Assembly: GCA_046303515.1 (NCBI GenBank)
Contig: JBKCGI010000063.1
Coordinates: forward strand, 1 to 61,811
Source of the DNA: M2408 sp046303515
Lineage (GTDB): Bacteria; Bacteroidota; Bacteroidia; Flavobacteriales_D; Crocinitomicaceae
DNA: 61,811 nt
Direction of reading: 5' to 3'
Of this stretch, positions 16,397 to 26,038 are shown piece by piece. Position numbers and translations under genes: made by a program. The notes below the pieces were generated by a model. That model saw nothing but the letters and a program-made list of their open reading frames with translations. It had not been told where the DNA came from and did not search any database. The first letter of the stretch is position 1. Every line of letters begins with the position of its first letter.

Positions 16397-19393
16397 TTAT
16401 GCTTTTAATTTTTTACTTAAGTCAATCAATAATGGCGTACCAACACACAATGAAGAATACGTTCCAATTACTACACCAATTAACAAGGCGAAACCAAAAC
16501 TCTTAATTGCTGGTCCACCAAAGATGAACATAATCAATAATACTACGAATAAAATCATAGATGTATTGAAGGTTCTACTTAAGGTTGTGTTCAATGATTT
16601 ATTGATAATTGCATAGTGATGATCGTCTTCTTTTGAATTTCTTAAATTCTCACGAATACGGTCAAACACAATCACGGTATCATTCATCGAGTAACCAATT
16701 ACCGTTAGAATAGCAGCGATAAACGCTTGATTTACATCTAAACTGAATGGTAAATAACCGTGTAACAAAGCGAAAATCGACAATACAAATAAAACGTCAT
16801 GCGCCAAACTCACAATCGTAGCGATTGAATATTGCCATCTTCCAAAACGAATTAAGATGTATGCGAAAATTGCTAATAATGATAATGAAATCGCAATCGC
16901 TGATGATTTCCACAATTCACTTGAAACCGAAGCAGAAATACTTCTAGATTCTAGGATTCTATATTTACCAATTTTTTCTTTTCCAGCATCTAAACCTTCT
17001 TTCAATTTCTTAGTAACTTCTTCCGTTGCGTTATCATCTTTCAACTTGTAGTTTGTTACGATTTCAACGTTGTAATCATTTGATTTCGTTTTCAAATCGA
17101 TAGATGAAATTTCACCTTTTTCTACAAAAACTTTAGATAATTGTTGACGGATAGTTTCAATATTTGCTTTTTGTTCAAATTTCACAGCAAAGGTTCTACC
17201 TCCTGTAAATTCAACACTTTGTTTTAATCCACGAGTTACCATTGCAACTACACCGATAATAGAAACTGTGATAGAGAAGATGTAGAAAAATTTACGTTTC
17301 CCAACCCAGTCAAAATTAAAGTTTTGGAATAAACCTTTAGAGTATTTAGTATAGAAACTAATTGCAGCTCCTTTTTCTTTCCATCTGTAAATAATCAATT
17401 TAGAAATTACAATTGCAGAGAACATAGAAGTAAAGATACCAATGATCAAAGTTGTTGCAAATGATTCGATTTCACCTGTTCCGAAAACTTTCAAGATAAT
17501 CGCTACCAATAAGTGAGTTACGTTCGCATCAATGATAGAAGGTAAAGCTTTTTTGTAACCAGTATCCAAAGAACCAGCTAAATCCACTCCGCGATATTCT
17601 TCCTCTCGAATACGCTCAAAGATTAAGATGTTCGCATCGACTGCTGTACCAATTGTTAACACGATACCAGCGATACCAGCTAATGTTAATACAGCTCCAA
17701 AAGAAGCCAAACATCCGAAAATCAAAATTACGTTGACAGTCAAAGCTATATTTGCTGCTAAACCTGCTTTTCCATAGTAGAAGAACATGTAAAGTAAAAC
17801 TGCAATGAATGCAAAAATGAAAGAGTACAAACCAGCAGTTGAGTTTTCAGCTCCAATTGTTGGTCCTACTTTTGTTTGATCTTTAATCACACATGGAGCA
17901 GGTAAAGCACCACCGTTCAATAATCCAGATAAATCTTTCGCTTCTTGAATTGAGAAATTTCCAGTAACCTCAGTTCTACCATCACGAATAACAGACATTA
18001 CATTTGGAGCAGAATAAATAACATCATCCATTGAAATAGCAATTTGTCTATTCAAGTTTTTAGTTGTCATTTCAGCCCATTTATCAGAACCGTCTGCAGT
18101 CATTTCAATATTTACAACAGATTGTGTACCTTCTTGATTTCTACCTGTAGTTGAATTTAAGATATCGCTACCACCGACATAAGCTTTTCCTGAAGGAGGA
18201 ATAATAACTGCATACAAAACATACGCTTTTTTCTTATTGTCACCAACTGTTTCTTCGTTTGCAGACCACATGAATTTCAAATCTTCTGGGAAGACATTCA
18301 TGATGTCATTACGTTTCAACAATTTGTCAACAGCTTGTTTGTTTTTGAAATCAACAAATCCGATTCTAGAAGAAGAACCTTTTGTCATATAATCTAACAA
18401 TCCTTTTTGTGTTGCTTTGAAAGTTGTTGGAGTCGTTGTGATATCTTTTGCCGTATCATTAGAATCAGCTTTATCAGTTGAATCATTTACAGCAGTAGTT
18501 GTATCCAATTCCACAACTTCAATAATTTCTTGCTGACGAGATAAATTATTCGCCTCAGCCAATTGATTTTGAATTTGCTCTAAAGTATACGTTTCAAAAA
18601 ATTGAAGATTCGCAGTTGATTTTAATTTTTCACCTACAGTAGTTTCATCTTGAACACCTGGCAATTCAATATACAAACGGTTGCTATTCAAATCTTTTTG
18701 AATGTTTGGTTGAGCAACACCAAATTGGTTGATACGTTTCGTCATGATTTGTTCAACACCATCCATAGATGAAGAAACTTTATTTTTAAAGAAACTTACA
18801 ACTTCAGCATTTGTTGAGTTTTTCGTCAATTCTTCAACCTCATCAATTTTCAAGGTACGAACGATTAACGATTTACCATTGATTTTTTCGAATTCACTTC
18901 TGAAAATATCGATAAAATCTCCACCTTCGATGCTTCTTCTTTCAGCAATCTCGAAAGGTTTTCTGAATCTCAAATCTCTTGGGTTACGAGCAAAACTTTT
19001 CACTAATTCAGGAACAGAAACCTCTAAAGTTACACTCATACCTCCAACTAAGTCCAAACCGAAAGCTAAAGAACGCGCCTTAACTTCTTGGAAAGTTGAA
19101 CCGATAATTGGGTAAACTGGTTTATCAGCTTTTCCTTTTAAGATATCATTTATGAATGCAGCTTTCGCTAATTCTTCTGATTCTGGTTGGTTGAAATCAA
19201 CCTCTACCCCATTTGGCAAAGTTTCTTTTCCGCCGTTACTCTTAGCTTTTTCTCTTAACTCATCTACTAAGATAATTGCTTCTTTCTCAGCTTTCTTCTC
19301 TTCTGAGTTGGATACAAATGTGAATGATAATTGGTATACACAAACAATACTCAATAGTATTGTTAAAAACCAAAAAAATCCTTTATTACGCAT
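16397..19393 (-). CDS. secDF: Protein translocase subunits SecD and SecF, fused
   Basis: This 998-residue protein combines SecD (about residues 1-660) and SecF (about 680-998), which use the proton gradient to pull exported proteins through SecYEG. An N-terminal helix (about 7-25) precedes the large periplasmic P1 region, with GLDLVGGMSVTLEV and RINQFGVAQPNIQ. Then come SecD helices with NILIFERIREE, and the SecF half with VEFTGGRTFAVKF, YSMNDTVIVFDRIREN and six helices. Fused SecDF is the normal form in Bacteroidota. A promoter is visible upstream. Abundant export in this organism (T9SS cargo, lipoproteins, barrels) passes through this machine. Confidence 0.97.
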   Translation of the reverse strand: MRNKGFFWFLTILLSIVCVYQLSFTFVSNSEEKKAEKEAIILVDELREKAKSNGGKETLPNGVEVDFNQPESEELAKAAFINDILKGKADKPVYPIIGSTFQEVKARSLAFGLDLVGGMSVTLEVSVPELVKSFARNPRDLRFRKPFEIAERRSIEGGDFIDIFRSEFEKINGKSLIVRTLKIDEVEELTKNSTNAEVVSFFKNKVSSSMDGVEQIMTKRINQFGVAQPNIQKDLNSNRLYIELPGVQDETTVGEKLKSTANLQFFETYTLEQIQNQLAEANNLSRQQEIIEVVELDTTTAVNDSTDKADSNDTAKDITTTPTTFKATQKGLLDYMTKGSSSRIGFVDFKNKQAVDKLLKRNDIMNVFPEDLKFMWSANEETVGDNKKKAYVLYAVIIPPSGKAYVGGSDILNSTTGRNQEGTQSVVNIEMTADGSDKWAEMTTKNLNRQIAISMDDVIYSAPNVMSVIRDGRTEVTGNFSIQEAKDLSGLLNGGALPAPCVIKDQTKVGPTIGAENSTAGLYSFIFAFIAVLLYMFFYYGKAGLAANIALTVNVILIFGCLASFGAVLTLAGIAGIVLTIGTAVDANILIFERIREEEYRGVDLAGSLDTGYKKALPSIIDANVTHLLVAIILKVFGTGEIESFATTLIIGIFTSMFSAIVISKLIIYRWKEKGAAISFYTKYSKGLFQNFNFDWVGKRKFFYIFSITVSIIGVVAMVTRGLKQSVEFTGGRTFAVKFEQKANIETIRQQLSKVFVEKGEISSIDLKTKSNDYNVEIVTNYKLKDDNATEEVTKKLKEGLDAGKEKIGKYRILESRSISASVSSELWKSSAIAISLSLLAIFAYILIRFGRWQYSIATIVSLAHDVLFVLSIFALLHGYLPFSLDVNQAFIAAILTVIGYSMNDTVIVFDRIRENLRNSKEDDHHYAIINKSLNTTLSRTFNTSMILFVVLLIMFIFGGPAIKSFGFALLIGVVIGTYSSLCVGTPLLIDLSKKLKA

Positions 19394-19427
19394 AATCGCT
19401 ATGTTGGTTATTAAATTTTTAAGCCCG

Positions 19428-19458
19428 CAAATATAGAATTTACAAACGGCATTTTCAA
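19428..19458 (-). promoter_or_regulatory. Candidate promoter for secDF
   Basis: On the minus strand TATATTTG (19435-19428) matches TAnnTTTG, with TTG (19458-19456) 20 bases upstream. The sequence around the -7 element, TCTATATTTGCGGGCTT, recurs with one change (TCTATATTTACGGGCTT) ahead of the receptor gene at 45234. Confidence 0.6.
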
Positions 19459-19535
19459 TAAAACTAAATAAAAAAATATTACTCAGCTGAATATCAATTA
19501 ATTAAACTTTAAAGTTTTTTAATTAAAAGTGTGAT

Positions 19536-20654
19536 TTAGTGGTTTTTAATGAATTTTAGGATTTCTTCAGCAAAAAAGTCCCAAGATAATTTTTGATTTT
19601 TTACCTGAATTTCAGATTTAAATTTATTTTCCAAATTTTCATCAAAATAATATTCAATTTTTGATTTCAAATCCATGTTATCTTCAGCTGTGAAAATCAA
19701 CCCATCTTTCTGATCCTGAATACTTTTCGGGAAAGATCCAACATTTGACGCTACGATTGGTATTTCAAAATGATTGGCTACGGCAACAATTCCACTTTGT
19801 GTTGCAGAACGGTAAGGTAATACACACAAATCACTCGCCGAAAAATAAACGGATACCGCCTCATCTGGAATGTAGTTCGTATGCAAAAACACACGGTCAT
19901 TTAACCCTAAAGCATTAATTTGCTTAAAGTAAACATTTATATCCTCGTAACATTCACCTGCAATCAATAAAATATAATCCTCATTTAAATAGGATAAAAC
20001 GTCAATTAAAATATCTAAACCCTTATATTTTCTGATTAATCCAAAAAACAACAAAACCTTTTTGTCCTGCGGCAAATTCAATTGCATTCTAGCTTGATTT
20101 TGATCTAATTTATCGCCAAAATGATTGTAATTAGGATGCTCTAATTGAATGTATTTTGCAGTTGGCTTCATCGTTAATAAATCAGCTTTTACCTTATCTG
20201 ACATGACAACAAAAGAATCAAATTGTCTTAAAAAATAACGATTGACGAATTTGTCGTAGAATTTCTGTTCATGAGGAATTAAATTATGCAGGATAGCTAT
20301 TTTTTTTTCCACTTTTGATTTCTTGGCAATAAAGCCTTGACAAATTCCAAAAAAAGTCATCCAATAGTTAACGAGCAATACATCCGCTTTTTGATTATTT
20401 ACAAAGTCTTTTGCCTTGACATAACTTAAAGGATTGATTGAATCAATAATTTGATTCGTTTCAATTTTTTCAACCACATCATTTTTCTCAACGAATTGTG
20501 TTTTTCCTGGAAATAAAAAATTAGGGTATTGTCTTTTGAAATTTAAAGGAACAAGCTCATAGTTTTTTTGCTTGAAAGTCTTTAATAATGCTGAACTAAA
20601 TTGTGAAATCCCTCCTCGAAAAGGATAAAAGACAGATAAAAAAACGATTTTCAT
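19536..20654 (-). CDS. Glycosyltransferase, family 4 (GT-B fold)
   Basis: This 372-residue cytoplasmic enzyme should transfer a sugar from a nucleotide-sugar donor, probably in envelope polysaccharide or glycolipid synthesis. The N-terminus KIVFLSVFYPFRGGISQFSSAL is the acceptor-side Rossmann start. The donor-side half shows VLLFFGLIRKYKGLDILIDVL, ADLCVLPYRSATQSGIV and NVGSFPKSI, in line with the group 1 transferase signature (E-x7-E region partly changed). The sugar and acceptor are not readable. The ATG immediately follows the stop codon of an upstream lipoprotein gene, so the two are cotranscribed. Confidence 0.85.
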   Translation of the reverse strand: MKIVFLSVFYPFRGGISQFSSALLKTFKQKNYELVPLNFKRQYPNFLFPGKTQFVEKNDVVEKIETNQIIDSINPLSYVKAKDFVNNQKADVLLVNYWMTFFGICQGFIAKKSKVEKKIAILHNLIPHEQKFYDKFVNRYFLRQFDSFVVMSDKVKADLLTMKPTAKYIQLEHPNYNHFGDKLDQNQARMQLNLPQDKKVLLFFGLIRKYKGLDILIDVLSYLNEDYILLIAGECYEDINVYFKQINALGLNDRVFLHTNYIPDEAVSVYFSASDLCVLPYRSATQSGIVAVANHFEIPIVASNVGSFPKSIQDQKDGLIFTAEDNMDLKSKIEYYFDENLENKFKSEIQVKNQKLSWDFFAEEILKFIKNH

Positions 20655-21326
20655 TTATTCTACACCAAAACTAATAACTTCGTAAAAAAAATCTTTTCCC
20701 GTTATTGGATTCAAATAATTTGAATTTGTTATTTGATAGTCTTGATAATGTTTTTTCACCAATCCTATTCCAGCAGCATAAACTTCATATTTACGACGGT
20801 ATTCAATAAAATTCAAGGTAGAATCTTCCTCAACAACTAATGTTGAATCAAAATCCATATTACCAACTTTATACGGCTTATGAATTTTATCGTAATATAA
20901 AAAAGCCTCTTCGTAAACATTAAATGCATTTCCATCCCATTCCTTAGCTAAAGTAGGAGCAAAAACTAATTTAATCATGCGCTGATTTTCTTCAACTAAC
21001 TCCGCACGCTCTTGATCAATAATTGCCGTCCACAAATCTTTTACTACGTATGTTTGCAAATTTTCATCGTAAATATATCTGTAGAATTTTCTCGCAATCC
21101 TACCAGAATTGTCAATTACAGTATCTCCAACTACAGTTTTTAATTTGTAAGTTTTTGAAGTAGGATTACTAGCAATATATTCCGTTTCCGTTACTTGATA
21201 CTCTACAAATGTACCCTCAACTAAGGGAAAATATTCATGATGAAAATTAACTTCTTCGTTATCTTTTTTGCAAGAAACAAAAATCAAAGTCACCAACAAA
21301 AATAAAATTACATTACTTTTTAACAT
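20655..21326 (-). CDS. Lipoprotein of unknown function
   Basis: This 223-residue protein has a clear lipoprotein signal (lipobox FVSC, Cys19) followed by a polar, probably beta-rich domain: YFPLVEGTFVEYQVTETEY, GRIARKFYRYI, AAGIGLVKKHYQDY. The start 'FPL..G..VEYQV' and the late 'AxGIGLVKK' resemble a family of Bacteroidota lipoproteins of unknown role that I cannot name. It precedes the glycosyltransferase with no gap, so the two may act on the same envelope process, but this is only inferred from position. Confidence 0.7.
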   Translation of the reverse strand: MLKSNVILFLLVTLIFVSCKKDNEEVNFHHEYFPLVEGTFVEYQVTETEYIASNPTSKTYKLKTVVGDTVIDNSGRIARKFYRYIYDENLQTYVVKDLWTAIIDQERAELVEENQRMIKLVFAPTLAKEWDGNAFNVYEEAFLYYDKIHKPYKVGNMDFDSTLVVEEDSTLNFIEYRRKYEVYAAGIGLVKKHYQDYQITNSNYLNPITGKDFFYEVISFGVE

Positions 21327-21386
21327 ACGAAAACATTGTGAAGGTAAAATTACGAAAAACTATCTAATAATCCAAGAAAAATATTT

Positions 21387-21394
21387 TACCTTTG
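21387..21394 (+). promoter_or_regulatory. -7 element for the patatin/barrel gene
   Basis: TACCTTTG matches TAnnTTTG and lies 22 bases before the presumed TTG start at 21417. No TTG is found at the expected -33 position. Confidence 0.45.
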
Positions 21395-21416
21395 TAACTA
21401 ATTCATTAAAGTTCAT

Positions 21417-23690
21417 TTGAAAAAAGTCCTGTTTTTATTCACCTTTTTCACCACTAACCTGTTGTTTTCACAAAGAGTTGGCTTAGTGTTAAGTGGAGGC
21501 GGAGCTTCTGGCTTTGCGCACATAGGTGTTTTAAAAGCATTAGAGGAAAACAATATCCCAATAGCCTATATAACAGGTACTTCCGCTGGAGCGTTGGTTG
21601 GATCGATGTACGCTTGTGGTTATTCTCCAAAAGAAATTGAAGCCTATGTTTTGAGTGAAAAATTTCAATACATGACCCAAGGAAAATTAGAAAAAAACCA
21701 AGAATTCTTCTTTTTTGAAAATGATGAGGATGCAAGTGTTTTTTCAATTCCTTTTGCAAAAGATAGTATTTTAAAAAAATCCCTGCCAACAAATTTTATT
21801 TCATCTGTCCTATTAGATTTTGAAATGATGCGTGTTTTAGGAGCTACAAGTGCGTCATATGGAGATGATTTCAACAATTTATTCGTTCCTTTCAATTGTG
21901 TAGCTTCTGATATTGTAAAAAAAGAAAGTGTTGTTTTTTCAAAAGGAAAATTAAACTTAGTAGTTCGTGCCAGCATGACTTATCCGTTTTTTATTAGCCC
22001 AATTGAAATTGATGGAAAAATGCTTTTTGACGGTGGTTTATATAACAATTTCCCACTCGATGTGATGTATTTAAATCACGATGTGGATTTTATTATCGGT
22101 AGTAATGTCACCTCAAACGCAGCGAAACCTACTGAAGATGACTTATTTAGTCAAATCGAAAACATGCTTGTTTCCTATTCAAACTTCACCTTACCTTGTG
22201 AAAGTGGTATCATTATTAACCCTAAATTAGATTTAAACACCTTTCAGTTTGATCAAGTCAAAAAAGCAATAGATCAAGGTTATCTTGAAACACTCAAGCA
22301 TATTGATTCCCTTAGAAAACACATTGTTGAAATTCAAAATCCTGACGAACTCAGAGAAAAAAGAATCGCATTTAAAAAAGTCGTAATGCCTTTAACTATT
22401 GGTCAAATATCTACTATAGACAAAAATGGTAAAGTGGTAAATTTTGTATCCAATTCAATCTCAAAAAAATCAAAACCAAAAATTATTTCTGAAAAAAAAT
22501 TTACAAAAAGATATTTCAGAACCTCCAATTTCGATCAAGTGGATAATCTTTATCCCGCATTGACAAAAACTGATACGGCTTTCAACCTAAACCTTTATGT
22601 AAAACGCGCCAAGGAATTTAAACTAGATGTAGGTGGTCATTTTTCATCTCGTCCCATCAATACAGGCTACATCGGTCTTTCCTACTTGTATGTAAAAAAA
22701 CACGCTCTCAAATTAAAAGCAGAATCCTATTTCGGAAGATTCTACGGTTCAATTAAAACGAGTCTAGATTACACCGTCCCTAGTTATTACCCGATTTCAG
22801 CAGAGCCATATTTCGTAATGAATCGATGGGATTATTTCAGGAGTTCTGCAACATTTTTTGAAGATGTAAAACCTTCTTTTTTGGTTCAAAACGATATTTA
22901 TTACGGTTTAAAGTTCAAAAACCCAATTGGCAATAAAGGTAAAAGTACAATAGACGCTCGAATTTTCGAACTCGATGACACCTATTATCAAACAAAAGAA
23001 TTTACGAGTAAAGACACAGCTGACTTAACTGTTTTTAAAGGAAATCAACTCTCCTGGAACATTGAATTTAATACTTTAAACAAAAAACAATTTGCCAACG
23101 AGGGCTCATTGTTTAACATGAAATTACGTTACGTAAATGGAAAAGAAAGAAGTATTTCAGGCTCTACATCTCCAGTGAAATACGACGAAACAAAAGCACA
23201 CAAGTGGATTCAATTAAATCTTGAATTGCAAAATTTCATGGTTAGTAAAAAACATTTCCACTTAGGTGTTCATGGAAAAATGGTTTTAAACAGTCAATCT
23301 CTATTTAAAAACTATACGGCAACTTTACTTAACACTACAGAGTTTGCTCCCATTCCAGATTTACAAACTTTTTTCTTGGCAGAATACCGCTCTCCTCAAC
23401 ATATTGGATTAGGAATCAATACTATTTTTACACCATTCAAAAACCTAGATATCCGCTTTGACTCGTATTATTATCAACCATTCAAGCAATTGGTTATTTT
23501 TGATGATGGAACTTTTGGTTATTCGAAAATATTTAAGGGAGAAACTTGGCTATATTCACTTTCAAGTATTTATCACAGTCCAATTGGGCCAATCCGTGCA
23601 ACTTTCAATTACTTTCCAAAACAGGAACAAAAAATATGGTTCCAATTGAGTTATGGATTCCTGATTTTTAATGAACGAGCAATCCGTTGA
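21417..23690 (+). CDS. Patatin-like phospholipase with C-terminal outer membrane barrel
   Basis: This 757-residue protein has a signal peptide (MKKVLFLFTFFTTNLLFSQ) and a patatin domain (about residues 20-310). The domain carries the oxyanion loop SGGGASGFAH, the nucleophile elbow GTSAG (Ser56) and the Asp of DGG (Asp205), which form a Ser-Asp dyad. A POTRA-like linker and a beta-barrel of about 400 residues follow. This is the patatin/Omp85-like architecture related to PlpD-type (Vd) autotransporters; in Bacteroidota the lipase may stay attached at the surface. The only usable start is TTG at 21417: an in-frame TAA lies at 21399 and no ATG lies between, yet the resulting signal peptide is perfect. 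Confidence 0.87.
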   Translation: MKKVLFLFTFFTTNLLFSQRVGLVLSGGGASGFAHIGVLKALEENNIPIAYITGTSAGALVGSMYACGYSPKEIEAYVLSEKFQYMTQGKLEKNQEFFFFENDEDASVFSIPFAKDSILKKSLPTNFISSVLLDFEMMRVLGATSASYGDDFNNLFVPFNCVASDIVKKESVVFSKGKLNLVVRASMTYPFFISPIEIDGKMLFDGGLYNNFPLDVMYLNHDVDFIIGSNVTSNAAKPTEDDLFSQIENMLVSYSNFTLPCESGIIINPKLDLNTFQFDQVKKAIDQGYLETLKHIDSLRKHIVEIQNPDELREKRIAFKKVVMPLTIGQISTIDKNGKVVNFVSNSISKKSKPKIISEKKFTKRYFRTSNFDQVDNLYPALTKTDTAFNLNLYVKRAKEFKLDVGGHFSSRPINTGYIGLSYLYVKKHALKLKAESYFGRFYGSIKTSLDYTVPSYYPISAEPYFVMNRWDYFRSSATFFEDVKPSFLVQNDIYYGLKFKNPIGNKGKSTIDARIFELDDTYYQTKEFTSKDTADLTVFKGNQLSWNIEFNTLNKKQFANEGSLFNMKLRYVNGKERSISGSTSPVKYDETKAHKWIQLNLELQNFMVSKKHFHLGVHGKMVLNSQSLFKNYTATLLNTTEFAPIPDLQTFFLAEYRSPQHIGLGINTIFTPFKNLDIRFDSYYYQPFKQLVIFDDGTFGYSKIFKGETWLYSLSSIYHSPIGPIRATFNYFPKQEQKIWFQLSYGFLIFNERAIR

Positions 23691-23731
23691 TAACTCTTTA
23701 ACTTTTATTTTTTTGCTCGCAAGTTTTTTCT

Positions 23732-23739
23732 TAATTTTG
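23732..23739 (+). promoter_or_regulatory. Candidate -7 element before the recF gene group
   Basis: TAATTTTG matches TAnnTTTG and lies 16 bases before the ATG at 23756. The only TTG upstream is 16 bases away, which is short. Confidence 0.35.
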
Positions 23740-23755
23740 AGGAAAATAAACGAAT

Positions 23756-24217
23756 ATGTTTTCAATCTTAATCTTTCACTTGCTGACTATCGTTAATCAA
23801 GATTTTAAGCAAAATTTTCATGTAGTTGAAAATAAAATATCTGTTCAAAAAGACATCGAAAAAGATTATGATCAATTGTATATTTATCGCTCTGAGGATA
23901 AAGCTATTGTTCAAAAATTATTTGTTAAATATCTTGAAAAAAATAAACTTGCTTTCAAACTTGTCATTATCCGAGCAAATTGTGATACTGAAAAAAATGC
24001 AGTAGCGAGTTCAAATGCTAGCGGAGATGGAGAAATTGACGAAGACGCCGATGGAAATGCTTATTTAGCAATTGAATACAAGTTTGAAGATAAGGATTGT
24101 TATCTTGGCATTCGAATTTCTGAAGATAAATCTTTAGCCAAAATAGTTTATGCTAGAAATAGTGAAGGAGAGGATTTGTGTCCACTTGTTACCGAAAAAA
24201 TCATGTATTCCGAATAA
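23756..24217 (+). CDS. Hypothetical protein, first gene of the recF group
   Basis: This 153-residue protein matches no family that I recognise. It starts with a short hydrophobic stretch (MFSILIFHLLTIV) that could be a weak signal sequence. A charged domain follows, with an Asp/Glu/Gly-rich loop (ASGDGEIDEDADGN, about residues 88-101) that could bind calcium, and a C-terminal beta-rich segment with two cysteines (KDCYLGIRI, EDLCPLV). It ends two bases before the next small gene, which is coupled to recF, so the three genes form one unit. Confidence 0.6.
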   Translation: MFSILIFHLLTIVNQDFKQNFHVVENKISVQKDIEKDYDQLYIYRSEDKAIVQKLFVKYLEKNKLAFKLVIIRANCDTEKNAVASSNASGDGEIDEDADGNAYLAIEYKFEDKDCYLGIRISEDKSLAKIVYARNSEGEDLCPLVTEKIMYSE

Positions 24218-24219
24218 AT

Positions 24220-24552
24220 ATGAAAATTATTAATCGAGGTTTCATCATTGTAAAACCTAAACAAGCTTTCTGGGATTGGGCAAATGCTTTCGAAGAAGAA
24301 CTATCTTTCTCTGAGGAAGATGAATGCGAAGGATCTGTTTATTTGATTGAAGAGGAATTTATGGATTTTGAACCTGTTTTGGAGAAAAACTTTAAGAAAA
24401 TTTTCAAAAACGAACTTTCTTCCGTAACAGATGAAGAACATTTTCCACCAAAAATGGATTTAGAATTATTTTTATCTTGGTTCCATATTGATTATGGTTC
24501 AAGTGTTTTCGATAGTGAAAAATCAAATTTATTAGCTGAAAACATCGAATAA
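24220..24552 (+). CDS. Small acidic hypothetical protein coupled to recF
   Basis: This 110-residue protein begins at the ATG at 24220 (MKIINRGFIIVKPKQAFWDWA), two bases after the previous stop; a longer frame starting at 24178 overlaps the previous gene and is unlikely. It is strongly acidic, rich in Trp and Phe, and has no signal peptide (FEEELSFSEEDECEGSVYLIEEEF, split by aromatic positions). Similar small proteins exist in Bacteroidota, but I know of no function. Its stop overlaps the recF start as TAATG, so production of both is probably coupled. Confidence 0.7.
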   Translation: MKIINRGFIIVKPKQAFWDWANAFEEELSFSEEDECEGSVYLIEEEFMDFEPVLEKNFKKIFKNELSSVTDEEHFPPKMDLELFLSWFHIDYGSSVFDSEKSNLLAENIE

Positions 24553-25664
24553 TGCATTTAAAATCTCTTTCTTTAGTTAATTTCAAAAATTACCAACAGG
24601 CAGAATTTCTGTTTGAAGATGGAGTGAATTGCCTTGTCGGAAAAAATGGTTCGGGCAAAACAAATGTTCTTGATGCTGTGCATTATTTGAGTATGTGTAA
24701 ATCTTATTTGAATCCTGTTGATAAACAAAATATCCATTTTGGAGAACATTTTTTCGTGATTCAAAGTGTTTGGGAAGAAAACGAACAGCAACAAGAAGTA
24801 TATTGTGGCGTAAAAGCTGGACACAAAAAAATAATTAAAAAAAATAAAGTTGAATACGAACGTTTGGCGGATCATATTGGATTGTTTCCAACGGTAATGA
24901 TTTCGCCTTACGATAGAGATTTAATTGCTGAAGGAAGTGAAGTTCGTCGAAAATGGATGGATGGAATTATTTCGCAATTTGATCGCTCCTACTTGGATTT
25001 ACTAATCAAGTACGGTAAAATTCTAGATCAACGAAATGCCTTACTGAAACATTTTTACGAAAATGGTTTTTTTGAACGCGAAAACTTAGCTGTTTGGGAC
25101 GAACAATTGGTTCCGATTGGACAAGAGATTTACGAAAAAAGAAAAGTTTTTATCTCAGATTTTTTGCCCGTTTTTAATCATTACTATAATTTTATCGGGG
25201 AAGAAAACGAACAAGTTGAAATTGAGTATAAATCACAACTAAATGATTTGCCTTTTGCAGATTTGTTGGAAGCAAATAAACGCAAAGATGCTCAAAGCTT
25301 GTACACGACTGGTGGAACGCACAAAGACGATTTGATTTTTTCTATCCGTCAAAATCCGATTAAAAAATTTGGTTCGCAGGGTCAACAAAAATCCTTTATC
25401 ATTGCTTTGCGTTTGGCACAATTTGACTGGTTGACCAAACACCTTAACAAAAAACCTTTGTTGATGCTGGATGATATTTTTGATAAATTAGATGCCATGC
25501 GTGTTCAAAAATTAGTTTCTTTAGTTTCGCAGCAAGTTTTTGGTCAAGTTTTGATTACTGACACCGATATCGAACGTATTCAACACTTGTTTGAAGAAGT
25601 TGGCGTGAAATACAATTTATACGAAATCGACAAAATCGATACAAAAGCAGAAATTTATGGATGA
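24552..25664 (+). CDS. recF: DNA replication and repair protein RecF
   Basis: RecF is an SMC-like ATPase that works with RecO and RecR to load RecA on gapped single-stranded DNA. The 370-residue protein has Walker A GKNGSGKT (residues 30-37), the early signature LVNFKNYQ, the mid-protein VMISPYDRDLI and GSEVRRKWMDGIISQFD, the ABC-type signature FGSQGQQKSF, and Walker B LLMLDDIFDKLD. The ATG overlaps the preceding stop. The gene after it (DUF721) overlaps by 8 bases, the usual recF-DUF721 order in Bacteroidota. Confidence 0.97.
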   Translation: MHLKSLSLVNFKNYQQAEFLFEDGVNCLVGKNGSGKTNVLDAVHYLSMCKSYLNPVDKQNIHFGEHFFVIQSVWEENEQQQEVYCGVKAGHKKIIKKNKVEYERLADHIGLFPTVMISPYDRDLIAEGSEVRRKWMDGIISQFDRSYLDLLIKYGKILDQRNALLKHFYENGFFERENLAVWDEQLVPIGQEIYEKRKVFISDFLPVFNHYYNFIGEENEQVEIEYKSQLNDLPFADLLEANKRKDAQSLYTTGGTHKDDLIFSIRQNPIKKFGSQGQQKSFIIALRLAQFDWLTKHLNKKPLLMLDDIFDKLDAMRVQKLVSLVSQQVFGQVLITDTDIERIQHLFEEVGVKYNLYEIDKIDTKAEIYG

Positions 25665-25959
25665 GCGCAAACGACTTTCGAATGAAACTTCTTTGGGTGA
25701 TGCCATCGCGAAAATCCTAAAGGCTTATCGCCTAGACGGTAAACTCAAGGAAATCGACGTCCTTTCCAAATGGGAAGAAATGATGGGAAAAGCTGTTTCG
25801 ATGCGCACCAAAAATATTTATATCCGCAACAAAACCATGTACCTCGAATTGGATTCTTCCGTGATGCGTGACGAATTATTGAACGGTAAATCTGTTATAA
25901 TTCAGCGGGTAAATGAAGTGGCTGGATTTGAAATGATTAATGATATTTGGTTCACCTAG
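25657..25959 (+). CDS. DUF721 protein, DciA-like
   Basis: This 100-residue protein shows the DUF721 core: DAIAKILKAYRLDGKLKEIDV, WEEMMGKAVSMRTKNIYI and LYLELDSSVMRDELLNGK. Proteins of this family include DciA, the replicative helicase operator in bacteria that lack DnaC or DnaI. Here it overlaps the end of recF by 8 bases, supporting a role in replication or repair. A helicase-loading role is inferred from family knowledge only. Confidence 0.88.
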   Translation: MDERKRLSNETSLGDAIAKILKAYRLDGKLKEIDVLSKWEEMMGKAVSMRTKNIYIRNKTMYLELDSSVMRDELLNGKSVIIQRVNEVAGFEMINDIWFT

Positions 25960-26038
25960 TCTCCTACGCCAAATGCCTTATATTTAAAACTGTATGTAAC
26001 CAACAAGACAATTTTCATTATTTTAGAAATGAAAATTA

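Noticed and set aside
19497..19528. AT-only palindrome as terminator of the glycosyltransferase gene
   Set aside because: The stem has almost no G-C pairs and no clear T-run after it on the minus strand; in DNA this AT-rich it is expected by chance.
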